From NCBI GenBank assembly GCA_964187655.1, contig CAXLMP010000079.1:1-64000 (forward strand): DNA of 64,000 nt, written 5' to 3'. Below the pieces are notes generated by a model that was not told the DNA's origin, ran no database searches, and saw nothing but the letters and a program-made list of their open reading frames with translations. The number at the start of each line of letters is the position of its first letter. The stretch's first letter is position 1. A program made the position numbers and the translations under genes. This document shows positions 54,463-63,218 of the stretch, one piece after another. The DNA is from Lentimonas sp002292345. Lineage in GTDB: Bacteria > Verrucomicrobiota > Verrucomicrobiia > Opitutales > Coraliomargaritaceae.

Positions 54463-55209
54463 ATGAACAATCAACCCAAACCACTCATCATCATCATTGA
54501 GGACGACAACGACCTCGCCACTGTAATCGCCACTCACTTGGAATTAGCTGGCATGCAAAGCCAGATCTGTAACGAAGCCGCACACGCCGCGCGTTATCTA
54601 AAAAGTAACTTTGCAAACTTACTGCTACTGGATGTGCACTTGCCCGACTCGACAGGCTTTGCTCTAATGGATGACTTACGCAGAAGTGGAATCATTACTC
54701 CGGTCATTTTTCTTACAGGAGAAAACGCTGAACTTAAAAAAGTAAAGGCCCTTGATATGGGCGGTGATGACTACATCACCAAACCTTTTAGTTATCCCGA
54801 ACTGATCGCACGTATTAATGCAGTTCTGCGGCGAGCCGAGACAATCAACGATTCGAAGATCACTCAGAATACAACGACCACAGATGAGCCATTTTCTTTC
54901 TGCGGAGCGAAAGTCAACCCGCCACGCTTGGAAGTACAATTTCCGGATGGTGAAGCCGAAAGTATCGGTCGTAAAGAGCTCGGCATATTCTCTTATCTCG
55001 CTGCGCACCCGAACAGCGTACTAACACGCAAGAATTTAATCCACTCGGTCTGGGGGATTCATGCCGACGTGCGCAGTCGATCACTCGATCAATACATCGT
55101 AAAAATCCGTGACCTCTACAAGCGCCACGGTCTCACCCTCGATGCGTTCCGAACGGTGCACGGCGTGGGTTACATTTACGACACTGAGGATAGTGCCACT
55201 GAAGTATAG
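54463..55209 (+). CDS. OmpR/PhoB-family response regulator
   Basis: The 248-residue protein has a receiver domain (about 8-120; acidic pair near 17, phospho-acceptor in LLLLDVHLPD near 51, K in YITKPFS near 101) and a winged-helix domain (about 145-240, with RKELGIFSYLAAHPNSVLTRKNLI and RSLDQYIVKIRDLYKRHG). It should bind DNA when phosphorylated. It starts one base after the peroxiredoxin gene. No histidine kinase is adjacent. Confidence 0.93.
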   Translation: MNNQPKPLIIIIEDDNDLATVIATHLELAGMQSQICNEAAHAARYLKSNFANLLLLDVHLPDSTGFALMDDLRRSGIITPVIFLTGENAELKKVKALDMGGDDYITKPFSYPELIARINAVLRRAETINDSKITQNTTTTDEPFSFCGAKVNPPRLEVQFPDGEAESIGRKELGIFSYLAAHPNSVLTRKNLIHSVWGIHADVRSRSLDQYIVKIRDLYKRHGLTLDAFRTVHGVGYIYDTEDSATEV

Positions 55210-55383
55210 TCGAATTCGACGCGATCTTCGATGGAAATCCAGTTCTACAGGATAATGCGTTACCGTTGTGCCATTATGCCGTGCAACTGATCAGGCTTCC
55301 ATGCGGCGGCTACGTTTCTAGCCTTCTGCTCGAGAAAAGAACCCTCGACTACATTCTTTAGAATACCATGAGGCATCGTTCGA

Positions 55384-57093
55384 CTAATTCTCATCAAGTA
55401 TCCACTCAGTCGCAGTTTTAGATTCTATCTCTTCCAAGGTGGTAAAGCCAAGCAAGGCTTTTTTCAAGGCATCATAACGCAACGGGCGATACCCGGCACG
55501 TCGGGCTGCAACTCCCAATTGATGGTCTGAAGAGTTCGCTGAAATGAGCGAGCGCATTTCCTCAGTGATTAACGCCAACTCATGAAAAGCGATACGACCG
55601 AAATAACCAGTCTGCCGACAATGCCCACATCCGACTCCATGATACAGGAACGGCAGATGCGCCGATTCGCAGTCATTAAAATAACGATCTAACACATCAT
55701 GCTCTGGCATATACGCTTGTTTACAATTCACACAAATCCTAGCAGCGAGGCGCTGAGCCATAACCGCTAAAATTGAAGGTGCCACCATGTAGGGCTCAAT
55801 GCCTAACTCAATCAAACGAATCACCGCTTGGATCGCATTATTTGTATGCAGTGTCGAAAAGACCAAGTGCCCAGTCAGAGCTGCCTCAGTCGCAATTTTT
55901 GCAGTCTCAAAATCTCGAATCTCACCGACGAGCATCACATCCGGATCTTGGCGCAGTAACGAGCGCAGCAACATCGAGAAACTTAGATCAATCTTAGAAT
56001 TCACTTGTGACTGAATCACACCATCCATACGAGCTTCGATCGGGTCTTCAATCGTACAAATATTGACATCCGGGGTATTGATCTCGTGCAAGGCTGCATA
56101 CAAAGTAGTCGACTTACCAGATCCGGTAGGTCCCGTTACAAAAACCATACCATTCGGGTTACGAATTACTTCTTTAAAAGGCTCCAAAATCGTTTGCGAT
56201 ATAAACATCTGATCCAATGCCTGGAAATCTCTTTTACCGGTCAGCGCTAAAATACGAAGTACGATCTTCTCGCCATAAATGGAGGGAATTACCGACACAC
56301 GAAAACTCACACTTTCAGCTCCGAGGGGAATCGAAAAACGACCATCCTGCGGGAAGCGGGATTCCGAGATATTAAGATCACTCATGATTTTAATACGCGA
56401 ATTCAGCGGTGCGTGAAGCGCCGATGCGATCTGAAAGACCTGCTGTAATCGACCATCTACACGAAAGCGAATATTGGTATGCGACTCTAACGGTTCGATA
56501 TGAATATCCGAGGCACGTTCTTTAATTGCCAGATACAATATCGCATTACACAAGCCGATGATCGACTCGGCTCCACCCATCCCCTCGAGATCTTCAGGAT
56601 CGAGCTTTGCCAGGATCGTGCCTTGACTACGCTCCAACTGAGCGATCAGTTCCTGCACCGATTGGTCTGTACTATAATGTAGCTCGATCGCATCACGAAC
56701 TTCCTTACTTAAACAAAATACAGGGCTAATTTGCTTGCCGGAAATAGCAGCAAGGCGTCGCACTAACACCTTATCATCTGGATCTGGCATCGCCACAGTA
56801 AGCCCATCTTCTACCACATAAAGTGGCATGACATTACCCTTCCTAGCGATTTCAATTGGCAGGCAGGCAATCGCATCGTTACTGATAATGGTCGAAAGTG
56901 GATTTACATATGCACGCCCCAGACGGTTACTCCATAAATGACAAGCCACATCCTTTGGCACCGCTTCCGATTCAATCAATGACTCTAGCAACTCAAGTGA
57001 ATTTTCCTTCGCACTTGCCAGTGCGAGGCTGTAGGCCTCATTTGAAATAAGAACATGTCTATCCTCTAACTCTTCTCGAATTGTGATACTCAT
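55384..57093 (-). CDS. pilB: GspE/PulE/PilB-family assembly ATPase
   Basis: The 569-residue protein has an N-terminal GspE-type domain (about 35-150) and the ATPase core with Walker A GPTGSGKSTT (about 320), an Asp box, Walker B LVGEIRDFETA near 390 and the His box near 410. A zinc-binding CVNCKQAY...CGHCRQTGYFGR follows near 460-500. It drives type IV pilus or type II secretion assembly from the cytoplasmic face. No pilM-Q or pilin genes are in the window, so PilB and GspE cannot be told apart. The start overlaps a small upstream gene (ATGA). Confidence 0.9.
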   Translation of the reverse strand: MSITIREELEDRHVLISNEAYSLALASAKENSLELLESLIESEAVPKDVACHLWSNRLGRAYVNPLSTIISNDAIACLPIEIARKGNVMPLYVVEDGLTVAMPDPDDKVLVRRLAAISGKQISPVFCLSKEVRDAIELHYSTDQSVQELIAQLERSQGTILAKLDPEDLEGMGGAESIIGLCNAILYLAIKERASDIHIEPLESHTNIRFRVDGRLQQVFQIASALHAPLNSRIKIMSDLNISESRFPQDGRFSIPLGAESVSFRVSVIPSIYGEKIVLRILALTGKRDFQALDQMFISQTILEPFKEVIRNPNGMVFVTGPTGSGKSTTLYAALHEINTPDVNICTIEDPIEARMDGVIQSQVNSKIDLSFSMLLRSLLRQDPDVMLVGEIRDFETAKIATEAALTGHLVFSTLHTNNAIQAVIRLIELGIEPYMVAPSILAVMAQRLAARICVNCKQAYMPEHDVLDRYFNDCESAHLPFLYHGVGCGHCRQTGYFGRIAFHELALITEEMRSLISANSSDHQLGVAARRAGYRPLRYDALKKALLGFTTLEEIESKTATEWILDEN

Positions 57094-57299
57094 TTTATAG
57101 TTCTCTTAATGTGGCGTTTGTCGGCAAACATTTTACCAATTTCGTTGGCATCCAAAAGTTCACGCCGAGTATGGAGCTTACGCTCTTCGGCCACTTCTCC
57201 CAACATCTCATTGAGTGAATAACGCACGCCTTGCGCACGTGTTTTTTTAACGACGCTTGGCGTAGTTCGATTACTTTCTTCTGCCTTTGAATCACTCAT
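57090..57299 (-). CDS. Unrecognised small basic protein, 69 aa
   Basis: The 69-residue protein is charged and helical (YSLNEMLGEVAEERKLHTRREL), with no signal peptide or membrane segment. I do not recognise it. It overlaps the pilB-like gene by 4 bases and follows the single-domain response regulator by 12 bases, so it is probably a real member of this operon. It may be a regulator or adaptor of the ATPase. Its small size means the call rests mainly on this tight coupling. Confidence 0.6.
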   Translation of the reverse strand: MSDSKAEESNRTTPSVVKKTRAQGVRYSLNEMLGEVAEERKLHTRRELLDANEIGKMFADKRHIKRTIK

Positions 57300-57311
57300 C
57301 TTAAAAAATTA

Positions 57312-57692
57312 TTACTCCCAAATATCATCGATTAAGGTATCCAACTGCTTTGCGATATCTTCTTTAGGCGTATCTTTGCGGATATAATAAGAAGCACCGA
57401 GTTCGACACTCTGTTCGACCGCCTGACGCGATGCCACGGAGGAAGTCACCACAACCACAGCAGTGGGATCGAACTCCATGATCTCATCAAGTGCCTCCAT
57501 GCCTTCCTTCACCGGCATATTCACGTCAAGTAACACCAAATCAGGCTTACGCGACTTGTAGAGATCAATACCTTCTTGCCCATTCTTCGCTTCTATAAAA
57601 GTCTTAAAGCCAACCTTTTTCAAGATCAGCTTTAAATACATGCGGATGTGCGGTTCGTCATCGACAATCAATGCAGTATTAGGGCGTTTCAT
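57312..57692 (-). CDS. Single-domain (CheY-like) response regulator
   Basis: The 126-residue protein is a receiver domain only: VDDEPHIRMYL near 10, phospho-acceptor D in VLLDVNMPV near 54, T/S in VVVVTSSVAS near 83 and K in YYIRKDTP near 105. With no output domain it must act through protein contacts. It heads a three-gene run with a small protein and the pilB-like ATPase, so control of pilus or secretion assembly is likely. The kinase is elsewhere. Confidence 0.92.
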   Translation of the reverse strand: MKRPNTALIVDDEPHIRMYLKLILKKVGFKTFIEAKNGQEGIDLYKSRKPDLVLLDVNMPVKEGMEALDEIMEFDPTAVVVVTSSVASRQAVEQSVELGASYYIRKDTPKEDIAKQLDTLIDDIWE

Positions 57693-57754
57693 GCAGATTA
57701 ACCTTCTGGGTGTTGCACCGCATGTCGAGAAGAAATGACTAGAAACGAGCCGAC

Positions 57755-59302
57755 TTGACCTCGACGGACACGCTCACCTATATTCGATTTTTTCTTTTCA
57801 CTGTGTTTGCGAAACTTACTCTCCTCGATGGTCTCATCGTCTTACTCTACTTTGCGGCGGTTTTAGGTATTGGGCTCTATCATGCCCGTCGCAATAAAGG
57901 CGCGGACGACTTCATCTCTGCAAGCCGACAAATGCCGTGGCTCGCAGTGCTCGGTTCAATCGTGGCGACCGAAGTCAGCGCAGCGACTTTCCTCGCCACT
58001 CCTGGTGTCGGCTTCGCCGAGAATATGAGCTACCTACAATTTGGCGTAGGCTCCTTTCTGGCGCGTATTTTCATCGCCTTCGTCTTTTTAGGAGCCTTCT
58101 ACGCGGCCAAAAGTTTAACCATCTATGAATTCCTAGCTAATCGCTTTGGTAATGGTACCCGTTATACCGCGACTCTTTTTTTCATTGTCACACGACTGCT
58201 AGCCTCCGCGGTGCGCCTGATGATTGCGGCGACAGGACTCAGCCTGATTCTGGATGTGCCCTTTGCCATCTGCCTAGCAATATTTACATTAGTTGCGATT
58301 ATTTACACCGGCGGTGGCGGCATTCGTGGAATCATTTGGACCGATGTCCTACAGGCCATCGTCTTTATCAGTTGTGGGCTAGCGTTGATTCTATATATTG
58401 GTCAAAGCATCGGTTGGAGCACGATCAGCGAAATCGGTGCTGCCAACGGGCGTTTTGATATTTTCCGCTTCAGTCCGAGTGAAAGCGGTGTCGGCCTGCT
58501 CGGCTGGCTCAATGATCCGAAGCTATTTTGGATCGCGGCAGTGTTCGGCTTCATCAGCACAACTGCTGCGTTCGGCACTGATCAAGATATGACGCAACGT
58601 ATGCTCACTTGCAAAGATGTCGGGGCGGCACGGCGCAGTGTCATCCTCAGTGGTTTCATTTCGATCCCGATCGCGGCACTGTTTCTATTTGTCGGCGTGG
58701 CACTATTTGCCTTTTATCAAGTGCATGCCGATGCGAGCCTGCCGATGACAGTGCTCGCAGATGGCAGTAGCAAAGTGACGGCCGATAAAGTCTTTCCTTG
58801 GTTCATTGGCACACAACTACCCAGCGGCCTCAGAGGACTATTACTGGTGGGTGTGCTCGCCGCAGCCATGTCGAGTCTCGATTCTACGATGGGCGCGCTC
58901 AGTTCATCCGCCTTGGTCGACCTTTACCGCCCCCTCTTAAAGAAGCAAACCAGTAACCAAATCGGACTGCGCCTATCACGCATTTTCGTATCGATCTTCG
59001 GCATCGCGCTCGCACTCACAGCATGGGCACTCAAAGATGCTGCGGGCTTTCTATGGCTGACCTTCAAAATCGGCAGTATTACCTACGGTGCCATGCTCGG
59101 AGTCTTTCTGCTGGGAATTCTCACCACTCGTGGCACTGACCGCGGCAACTGGATCTCAATGCTCAGCGGCAGCTTGATCTGCGGACTGCTCTTGGTATTG
59201 ATTGAAACTGGAAATTTAGCGCTTGGTTGGACGTGGTTAATTGTGATCGGCACTGCATGGACCCTTGGCATTGGCTATTTGTGGCATGAAAAAGCCCCGT
59301 GA
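57755..59302 (+). CDS. Sodium:solute symporter (SSS family)
   Basis: The 515-residue protein has about thirteen membrane segments. It shows SSS features: LDGLIVLLYFAAVLGIGLYHARRNKGADDFI near the start, QMPWLAVLGSIVATEVSAATFLATPGVGF, TGGGGIRGIIWTDVLQAIVF and TAAFGTDQDMTQRMLTCKD. This is close to the sialic acid, proline or inositol transporter groups, and I cannot choose among them. The start is TTG 57755, or GTG 57803, since no in-frame ATG comes early enough. A terminator overlaps the stop codon. Confidence 0.92.
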   Translation: MTSTDTLTYIRFFLFTVFAKLTLLDGLIVLLYFAAVLGIGLYHARRNKGADDFISASRQMPWLAVLGSIVATEVSAATFLATPGVGFAENMSYLQFGVGSFLARIFIAFVFLGAFYAAKSLTIYEFLANRFGNGTRYTATLFFIVTRLLASAVRLMIAATGLSLILDVPFAICLAIFTLVAIIYTGGGGIRGIIWTDVLQAIVFISCGLALILYIGQSIGWSTISEIGAANGRFDIFRFSPSESGVGLLGWLNDPKLFWIAAVFGFISTTAAFGTDQDMTQRMLTCKDVGAARRSVILSGFISIPIAALFLFVGVALFAFYQVHADASLPMTVLADGSSKVTADKVFPWFIGTQLPSGLRGLLLVGVLAAAMSSLDSTMGALSSSALVDLYRPLLKKQTSNQIGLRLSRIFVSIFGIALALTAWALKDAAGFLWLTFKIGSITYGAMLGVFLLGILTTRGTDRGNWISMLSGSLICGLLLVLIETGNLALGWTWLIVIGTAWTLGIGYLWHEKAP

Positions 59303-59324
59303 TCTGAATGACCAACGGGGCTTT
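59291..59324. terminator. Bidirectional terminator between the symporter and the Cys-rich gene
   Basis: AAAGCCCCGT and ACGGGGCTTT (59291-59300 and 59315-59324) form a perfect 10-bp stem with a 14-base loop. T-runs occur in both orientations. It overlaps the last codons of the symporter gene. Confidence 0.88.
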
Positions 59325-59345
59325 GAAGTAAGAGTAGTCTGCTGT

Positions 59346-59582
59346 TTAACTCATCGGGCAGCATGCCTTCTTGCCATCTTTTGCAGAGGCTGCGGCAGCA
59401 TCTTTTGTGCAGCAAGCTTTCGCACACTCAGCCGCGCAGGCCTCGTCTGCGCAGCAAGCTTTCGCACACTCCGCTGGACAAGCTTTTGCATCAGCCTTGT
59501 TATGGGCAGCACAACTGCCACACGCGCTCGCTGAGATCGCACCAGCAATTAACAGAATCGGAATAAGTAGGAATTTTTTCAT
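59346..59582 (-). CDS. Exported Cys-rich miniprotein (metallothionein-like composition)
   Basis: The 78-residue protein has a signal peptide (about 1-20, MKKFLLIPILLIAGAISASA). The mature part of 58 residues contains 12 cysteines and many Ala and Lys. An AECAKACC unit occurs twice, encoded by a perfect 21-bp DNA repeat, and further CC pairs follow, with a final KKACCPMS. The density of CC and CxxC pairs suggests metal or thiol chemistry outside the cytoplasm. I know of no named family. It could also be a disulphide-rich surface peptide. A Shine-Dalgarno-free ATG and a shared terminator frame it. Confidence 0.72.
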   Translation of the reverse strand: MKKFLLIPILLIAGAISASACGSCAAHNKADAKACPAECAKACCADEACAAECAKACCTKDAAAASAKDGKKACCPMS

Positions 59583-59713
59583 TTTTATTTATTATGGTTA
59601 GGATTGAAGATATACCATGAGTTCTACGTCTTGTCGAATCATTCGATAGACTTTTTATTAGAGCGGCCTAACCTCTTCCTATTCCCATTTTTTCCACAAA
59701 GTTCGACAATTGC

Positions 59714-60715
59714 ATGCTCCCTTGGTTTCAAAACGGTCAATTCCCCCTCTATCTCGCTCCAATGGCGCGAGTTACGGACATCGTCTTTCGTCAATTTTGT
59801 AAAGAGCAAGGTGCCGATGTCATGGTCACTGAGTTCGTGCAATCCGATGCGCTCATCCGTGAAGACCCTAAACTATGGGAAACCGTCGACTTTACTGAAC
59901 AACAGCGCCCGATGGGGGTGCAAATCTTCGGTGCCAATCCAGATTCCATGGCCGACGCGGCGCGGCTCCTGGCCGATCGCCTGCAACCCGACTTTATTGA
60001 TATCAATTTCGGTTGCCCCGCAGATCGCGTGATCTGTATGGACGCGGGCTCCTCAATGCTGCGTAATCCGGCCAAAATCGGCACAGTCGTCGGCGCCGTG
60101 GTGCGTGCAGTTCCTGGCACCGCAGTGACTGCCAAAATCCGCACTGGCTGGGACGACGATACCATCGTTGCCCGCGAAGTCGGCCACATCGTCGAAGGCG
60201 AAGGCGCACAAGCACTCACCATTCACGGTCGCACCAAAATGCAAGGCTACAGCGGCGACGCCAATTGGCCACTCATTGCCGAAGTCGCGGCAGAGCTCAC
60301 GATCCCTGTCATCGGCAACGGCAATATCCGCAGCGCGCACGATGTGATTCGCATCCGCGAACAAACCAACTGCGCCGGATTGATGATCGGCCGCGCCGCT
60401 CTGGGCTACCCGTGGATTTTTCGCGACATTAAGCATTATCTCGAGCACGGCGTGGTGCCCGAACCGCCGACAGTCGCAGAGCGCTGGCAAACCATCCTCG
60501 ACTATACGCAGAAGCTAATGGCCCGTCCCTTTCGTCAACAAAAGCACACTGATCTGCGCTGGATGCGCCCCAAATTGATCGCACTCACTAAGAGTATGAA
60601 AAGTTCACGACAGATCCGAGGCGCACTCGGCCACGTCATTCAGTATGAAGACCTCGAACGCGTCGCCGCCGAGCACATCGCACAATTCGGCACAGATAAT
60701 AATATCGGCGAATAA
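59714..60715 (+). CDS. dusB: tRNA-dihydrouridine synthase B
   Basis: The 333-residue protein is a flavin TIM-barrel enzyme reducing uridines in tRNA. It shows YLAPMARVTDIVFRQF at the start, QIFGANPDSMADAA near 75, DINFGCPADRV near 97 and KIRTGWDDD near 138. HGRTKMQGYSG and the phosphate-binding IGNGNIRSAHDV and MIGRAALGYPWIF follow. The match is best to the DusB branch. The next gene starts 23 bases downstream. Confidence 0.95.
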   Translation: MLPWFQNGQFPLYLAPMARVTDIVFRQFCKEQGADVMVTEFVQSDALIREDPKLWETVDFTEQQRPMGVQIFGANPDSMADAARLLADRLQPDFIDINFGCPADRVICMDAGSSMLRNPAKIGTVVGAVVRAVPGTAVTAKIRTGWDDDTIVAREVGHIVEGEGAQALTIHGRTKMQGYSGDANWPLIAEVAAELTIPVIGNGNIRSAHDVIRIREQTNCAGLMIGRAALGYPWIFRDIKHYLEHGVVPEPPTVAERWQTILDYTQKLMARPFRQQKHTDLRWMRPKLIALTKSMKSSRQIRGALGHVIQYEDLERVAAEHIAQFGTDNNIGE

Positions 60716-60738
60716 ACCTCCGCCAGCAGTCATTACCA

Positions 60739-61209
60739 GTGAACAAAATTCTTTTTCTCTGCATGGGCAATATCTGCCGCTCTCCCGCGGGTCACTGTGT
60801 CTTCCAACATCTAGTCGACCAAGCCGGACTCGCTGATCAATTCGAGATTGAATCAGCTGGCACCATCGGCTTTCACGTCGGCTCATCGCCTGACAAACGT
60901 ATGCAGCACTGTATGCGTACACGTAATATCCCGATCATCGGCCATTCGCGACAACTTCAGCCCAGCGATCTTGAAGTTTACGATCTGATCCTGGCGATGG
61001 ATAACGACAACCTTGTCGATGCACGCGCCCTCGATCCCTCTGGTAAGCTGCATCACAAAGTCCAACTCTTCTGCGACTATTGCACCACTCATAGCCAAAC
61101 CGAAGTACCTGATCCGTATTACGGCGGTGACCGTGGCTTCGAACACGTGCTCGACCTAATCGAAGATGGCTGTGCGAATTTGCTTAAACAATTAAGTGCC
61201 GGCCAATAA
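60739..61209 (+). CDS. Low-molecular-weight protein-tyrosine phosphatase
   Basis: The 156-residue protein has the C-x5-R-S active site at C8-R14 (FLCMGNICRSPAG) and the general-acid loop VPDPYYGG near 121. It should dephosphorylate tyrosine phosphates. In other bacteria such enzymes regulate exopolysaccharide synthesis together with tyrosine kinases. No such kinase or Wzz gene is in this window. The start is GTG at 60739. It sits 23 bases after dusB on the same strand. Confidence 0.93.
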   Translation: MNKILFLCMGNICRSPAGHCVFQHLVDQAGLADQFEIESAGTIGFHVGSSPDKRMQHCMRTRNIPIIGHSRQLQPSDLEVYDLILAMDNDNLVDARALDPSGKLHHKVQLFCDYCTTHSQTEVPDPYYGGDRGFEHVLDLIEDGCANLLKQLSAGQ

Positions 61210-61302
61210 TCCGCGCGTAGCCGCCATTTGCGCCGCTGCCGAATCGCTTGACAGGCTCGCTAAGCACTGGAAGATCATTTTTTTCTAATACCACAAATAC
61301 TT

Positions 61303-61860
61303 ATGGCATCTCCTACAGACGTTCGCAAAGGCAAGGTCCTCAACTATCAAGGCACTCCGCACCTTGTTCTCGACGTACAGCACCGCACACAGGGCCGTCA
61401 GGCTGGCTTCATGCAAGTCACCATGCGCAACCTGAGTTCTGGATCCAGCACCAACACCAAAATCCGCACCACAGACTCCGTCGAGATTATGCACACCGAT
61501 ATGGTGAAGCTTGAGTATAGTTATGTCGATGGCGACGGCTTTCACTTCATGGACCCCGAAACCTTTGAAGATATTATTCTCGATGCCTCTCTTGTCGAAG
61601 ACTCAAAGGAGTTCCTCGTCGAAACACAGGTATACAGCATCCTTCACGTCAACGACAAGCCGATCCAAATCGAGCTACCTGCGTCGATCGAAATGAAGGT
61701 CATCGAATCCGCCGAAGGCATTAAAGGCGACACCGCTAGCAACGTACAAAAGCCAGCTACACTCGAAACTGGCCTCGTCGTGCAAGTGCCCCTGTTCGTC
61801 AAAGAAGGCGACGTGCTCAAGATCAGCACCTCTGAAAAGTCCTACATGGGCCGCGCCTAG
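61303..61860 (+). CDS. efp: Elongation factor P with arginine at the tip (R32)
   Basis: The 185-residue protein has the three beta domains of EF-P, which rescues ribosomes stalled on polyproline. The first ends in the tip loop HRTQGRQAGF, where position 32 is Arg. E. coli-type EF-P has Lys (beta-lysylated) at the equivalent of position 34, and Arg32 is the rhamnosylated residue of the EarP type. The tip neighbours differ from the usual EarP-type SGRNAAV. Length and ATG are standard. A terminator follows. Confidence 0.95.
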   Translation: MASPTDVRKGKVLNYQGTPHLVLDVQHRTQGRQAGFMQVTMRNLSSGSSTNTKIRTTDSVEIMHTDMVKLEYSYVDGDGFHFMDPETFEDIILDASLVEDSKEFLVETQVYSILHVNDKPIQIELPASIEMKVIESAEGIKGDTASNVQKPATLETGLVVQVPLFVKEGDVLKISTSEKSYMGRA

Positions 61861-61890
61861 CCGCTCCAGCTCGACAGATTTTATAAATAA

Positions 61891-61924
61891 AAACGGCGGA
61901 CGCTTTACGTGTTCGCCGTTTTTT
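61891..61924 (+). terminator. Terminator of efp
   Basis: AAACGGCG and CGCCGTT (61891-61898 and 61914-61920) form a stem with a 15-base loop, followed by a T-run at 61919-61924. Confidence 0.9.
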
Positions 61925-61943
61925 GTGTATCACGCTTATGGCG

Positions 61944-62006
61944 ACCTCCGTCGCAAGACGGAGGTGCGTCAGAATAAGCCAATGCTCCCCCGTCTTACGA
62001 CGGAGG
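61944..62006. repeat. Inverted pair of GC-rich hairpins (REP-like doublet)
   Basis: ACCTCCGTC-GCAA-GACGGAGGT (61944-61965) and CCCCCGTC-TTAC-GACGGAGG (61987-62006) are two hairpins. The second is the reverse complement of a near-copy of the first (CCTCCGTCG(C/T)AAGACGG(A/G)GG). They lie in the 150-base spacer between efp and the convergent pyrC and may also stop pyrC transcription. Confidence 0.7.
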
Positions 62007-62013
62007 CCACACA

Positions 62014-63012
62014 TTAGTCAATTGAAGTCACCGCCCAAGGGATCGTCTCGCCAGCACGATACGGCACCACATCGCCATAGCTTTCTGGCACAAGCATGCC
62101 AACTTTCTCCAGCTTCACGGTTTTCGATAGCGGCGTAAAATCATGAATGCGCTGAGCATTGCCACTGACAAATGCCTGCAAATTATCCAACGCACCGTGC
62201 TCCTCAAATAGCTCGACCAAGGTCGGCAAACAAACTGGCGCCGTGAAGAGCCCTGCCGCACAGCCGCAGCACTCCTTCTTGGAAATTGGGTGCGGCGCTG
62301 AATCGCTGCCAAACATCAATTTAGGATGAGCTTGCAAAGCTGCCGCCAACAACGCTTCGCGATCCTCTGGACGCTTCGCGATCGGCTTACAGAAAAGATG
62401 CGGCTGCAACATGCCGCCCGCCACATCGTTGAGTGTAATGATTAGGTGGTGCAGTGTGACCGTGGCATATAGATTCTCGTAGCGATCCAGTAACTCGACC
62501 GCGTCACGGGTCGTGATATGCTCCATCGTGATTTTCAACTGGGGGAATTTCTGCGCGAGATACTCATAACTGGCGAGGAACTCCTTTTCGCGATCCATCA
62601 CGAAGCCATGCGTCTCGCCGTGAATCATCAACGGAATCCCCATTTCTTCCATTAACTTGAACGTGCCCTCGACTGCACTGAGCTCTTTAACGCCTGCTTC
62701 GCTATTGGTGGTCGCACCTGCCGGATAGAGCTTGATGCCAAAGATGTGCTCACGCGCGACGGCTAGTTCAGCCTCACTGTAGTTGCGAAAAAACAACATC
62801 ATCAACGGGTCAAAGGTCGTGTCGCCCTTAGCCACATTGATCTGATCACGATACTTTTGCAGGCGATCCAGATTATCAACTGGCGGCACCAGATTCGGCA
62901 TAATGATCGCTCCGGAAAAATGCTCGGCGGTGAGCGGCGTCACGCGCTCCATCATTGCCCCTTCGCGGAGGTGCAAGTGCATATCAAGTGGTGAATCAAA
63001 AACAAATTCCAT
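62014..63012 (-). CDS. pyrC: Dihydroorotase
   Basis: The 332-residue protein is a class II (E. coli-like) dihydroorotase in pyrimidine synthesis. It shows DMHLHLREGAMME with the HxH zinc ligands near 12-14, the KLYPAGATTNSEAGV segment holding the lysine that becomes carboxylated near 90, LMIHGETH near 130, EHITTRDAVELL near 160 and GSDSAPHPISKKE near 235. The size fits this class. It is convergent with efp. Confidence 0.96.
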   Translation of the reverse strand: MEFVFDSPLDMHLHLREGAMMERVTPLTAEHFSGAIIMPNLVPPVDNLDRLQKYRDQINVAKGDTTFDPLMMLFFRNYSEAELAVAREHIFGIKLYPAGATTNSEAGVKELSAVEGTFKLMEEMGIPLMIHGETHGFVMDREKEFLASYEYLAQKFPQLKITMEHITTRDAVELLDRYENLYATVTLHHLIITLNDVAGGMLQPHLFCKPIAKRPEDREALLAAALQAHPKLMFGSDSAPHPISKKECCGCAAGLFTAPVCLPTLVELFEEHGALDNLQAFVSGNAQRIHDFTPLSKTVKLEKVGMLVPESYGDVVPYRAGETIPWAVTSID

Positions 63013-63218
63013 ACCAGTAAGCTACGCCGCCCCACCCTCAGCTGCAAAGCATAAAGCGACCCAGAGGATGAAGAAATCATTCCTGGCACTCAAACCATTC
63101 AATCGCTGAGTAATCTTAGCTATCATTCGTAGCGTCTAGCTTATGCCAGCAGTCATTCAAGTAGAAATACCAGATTCACACCCACTGCTCTTCACAGCAA
63201 AAGTATGCCGTTTCCCAT

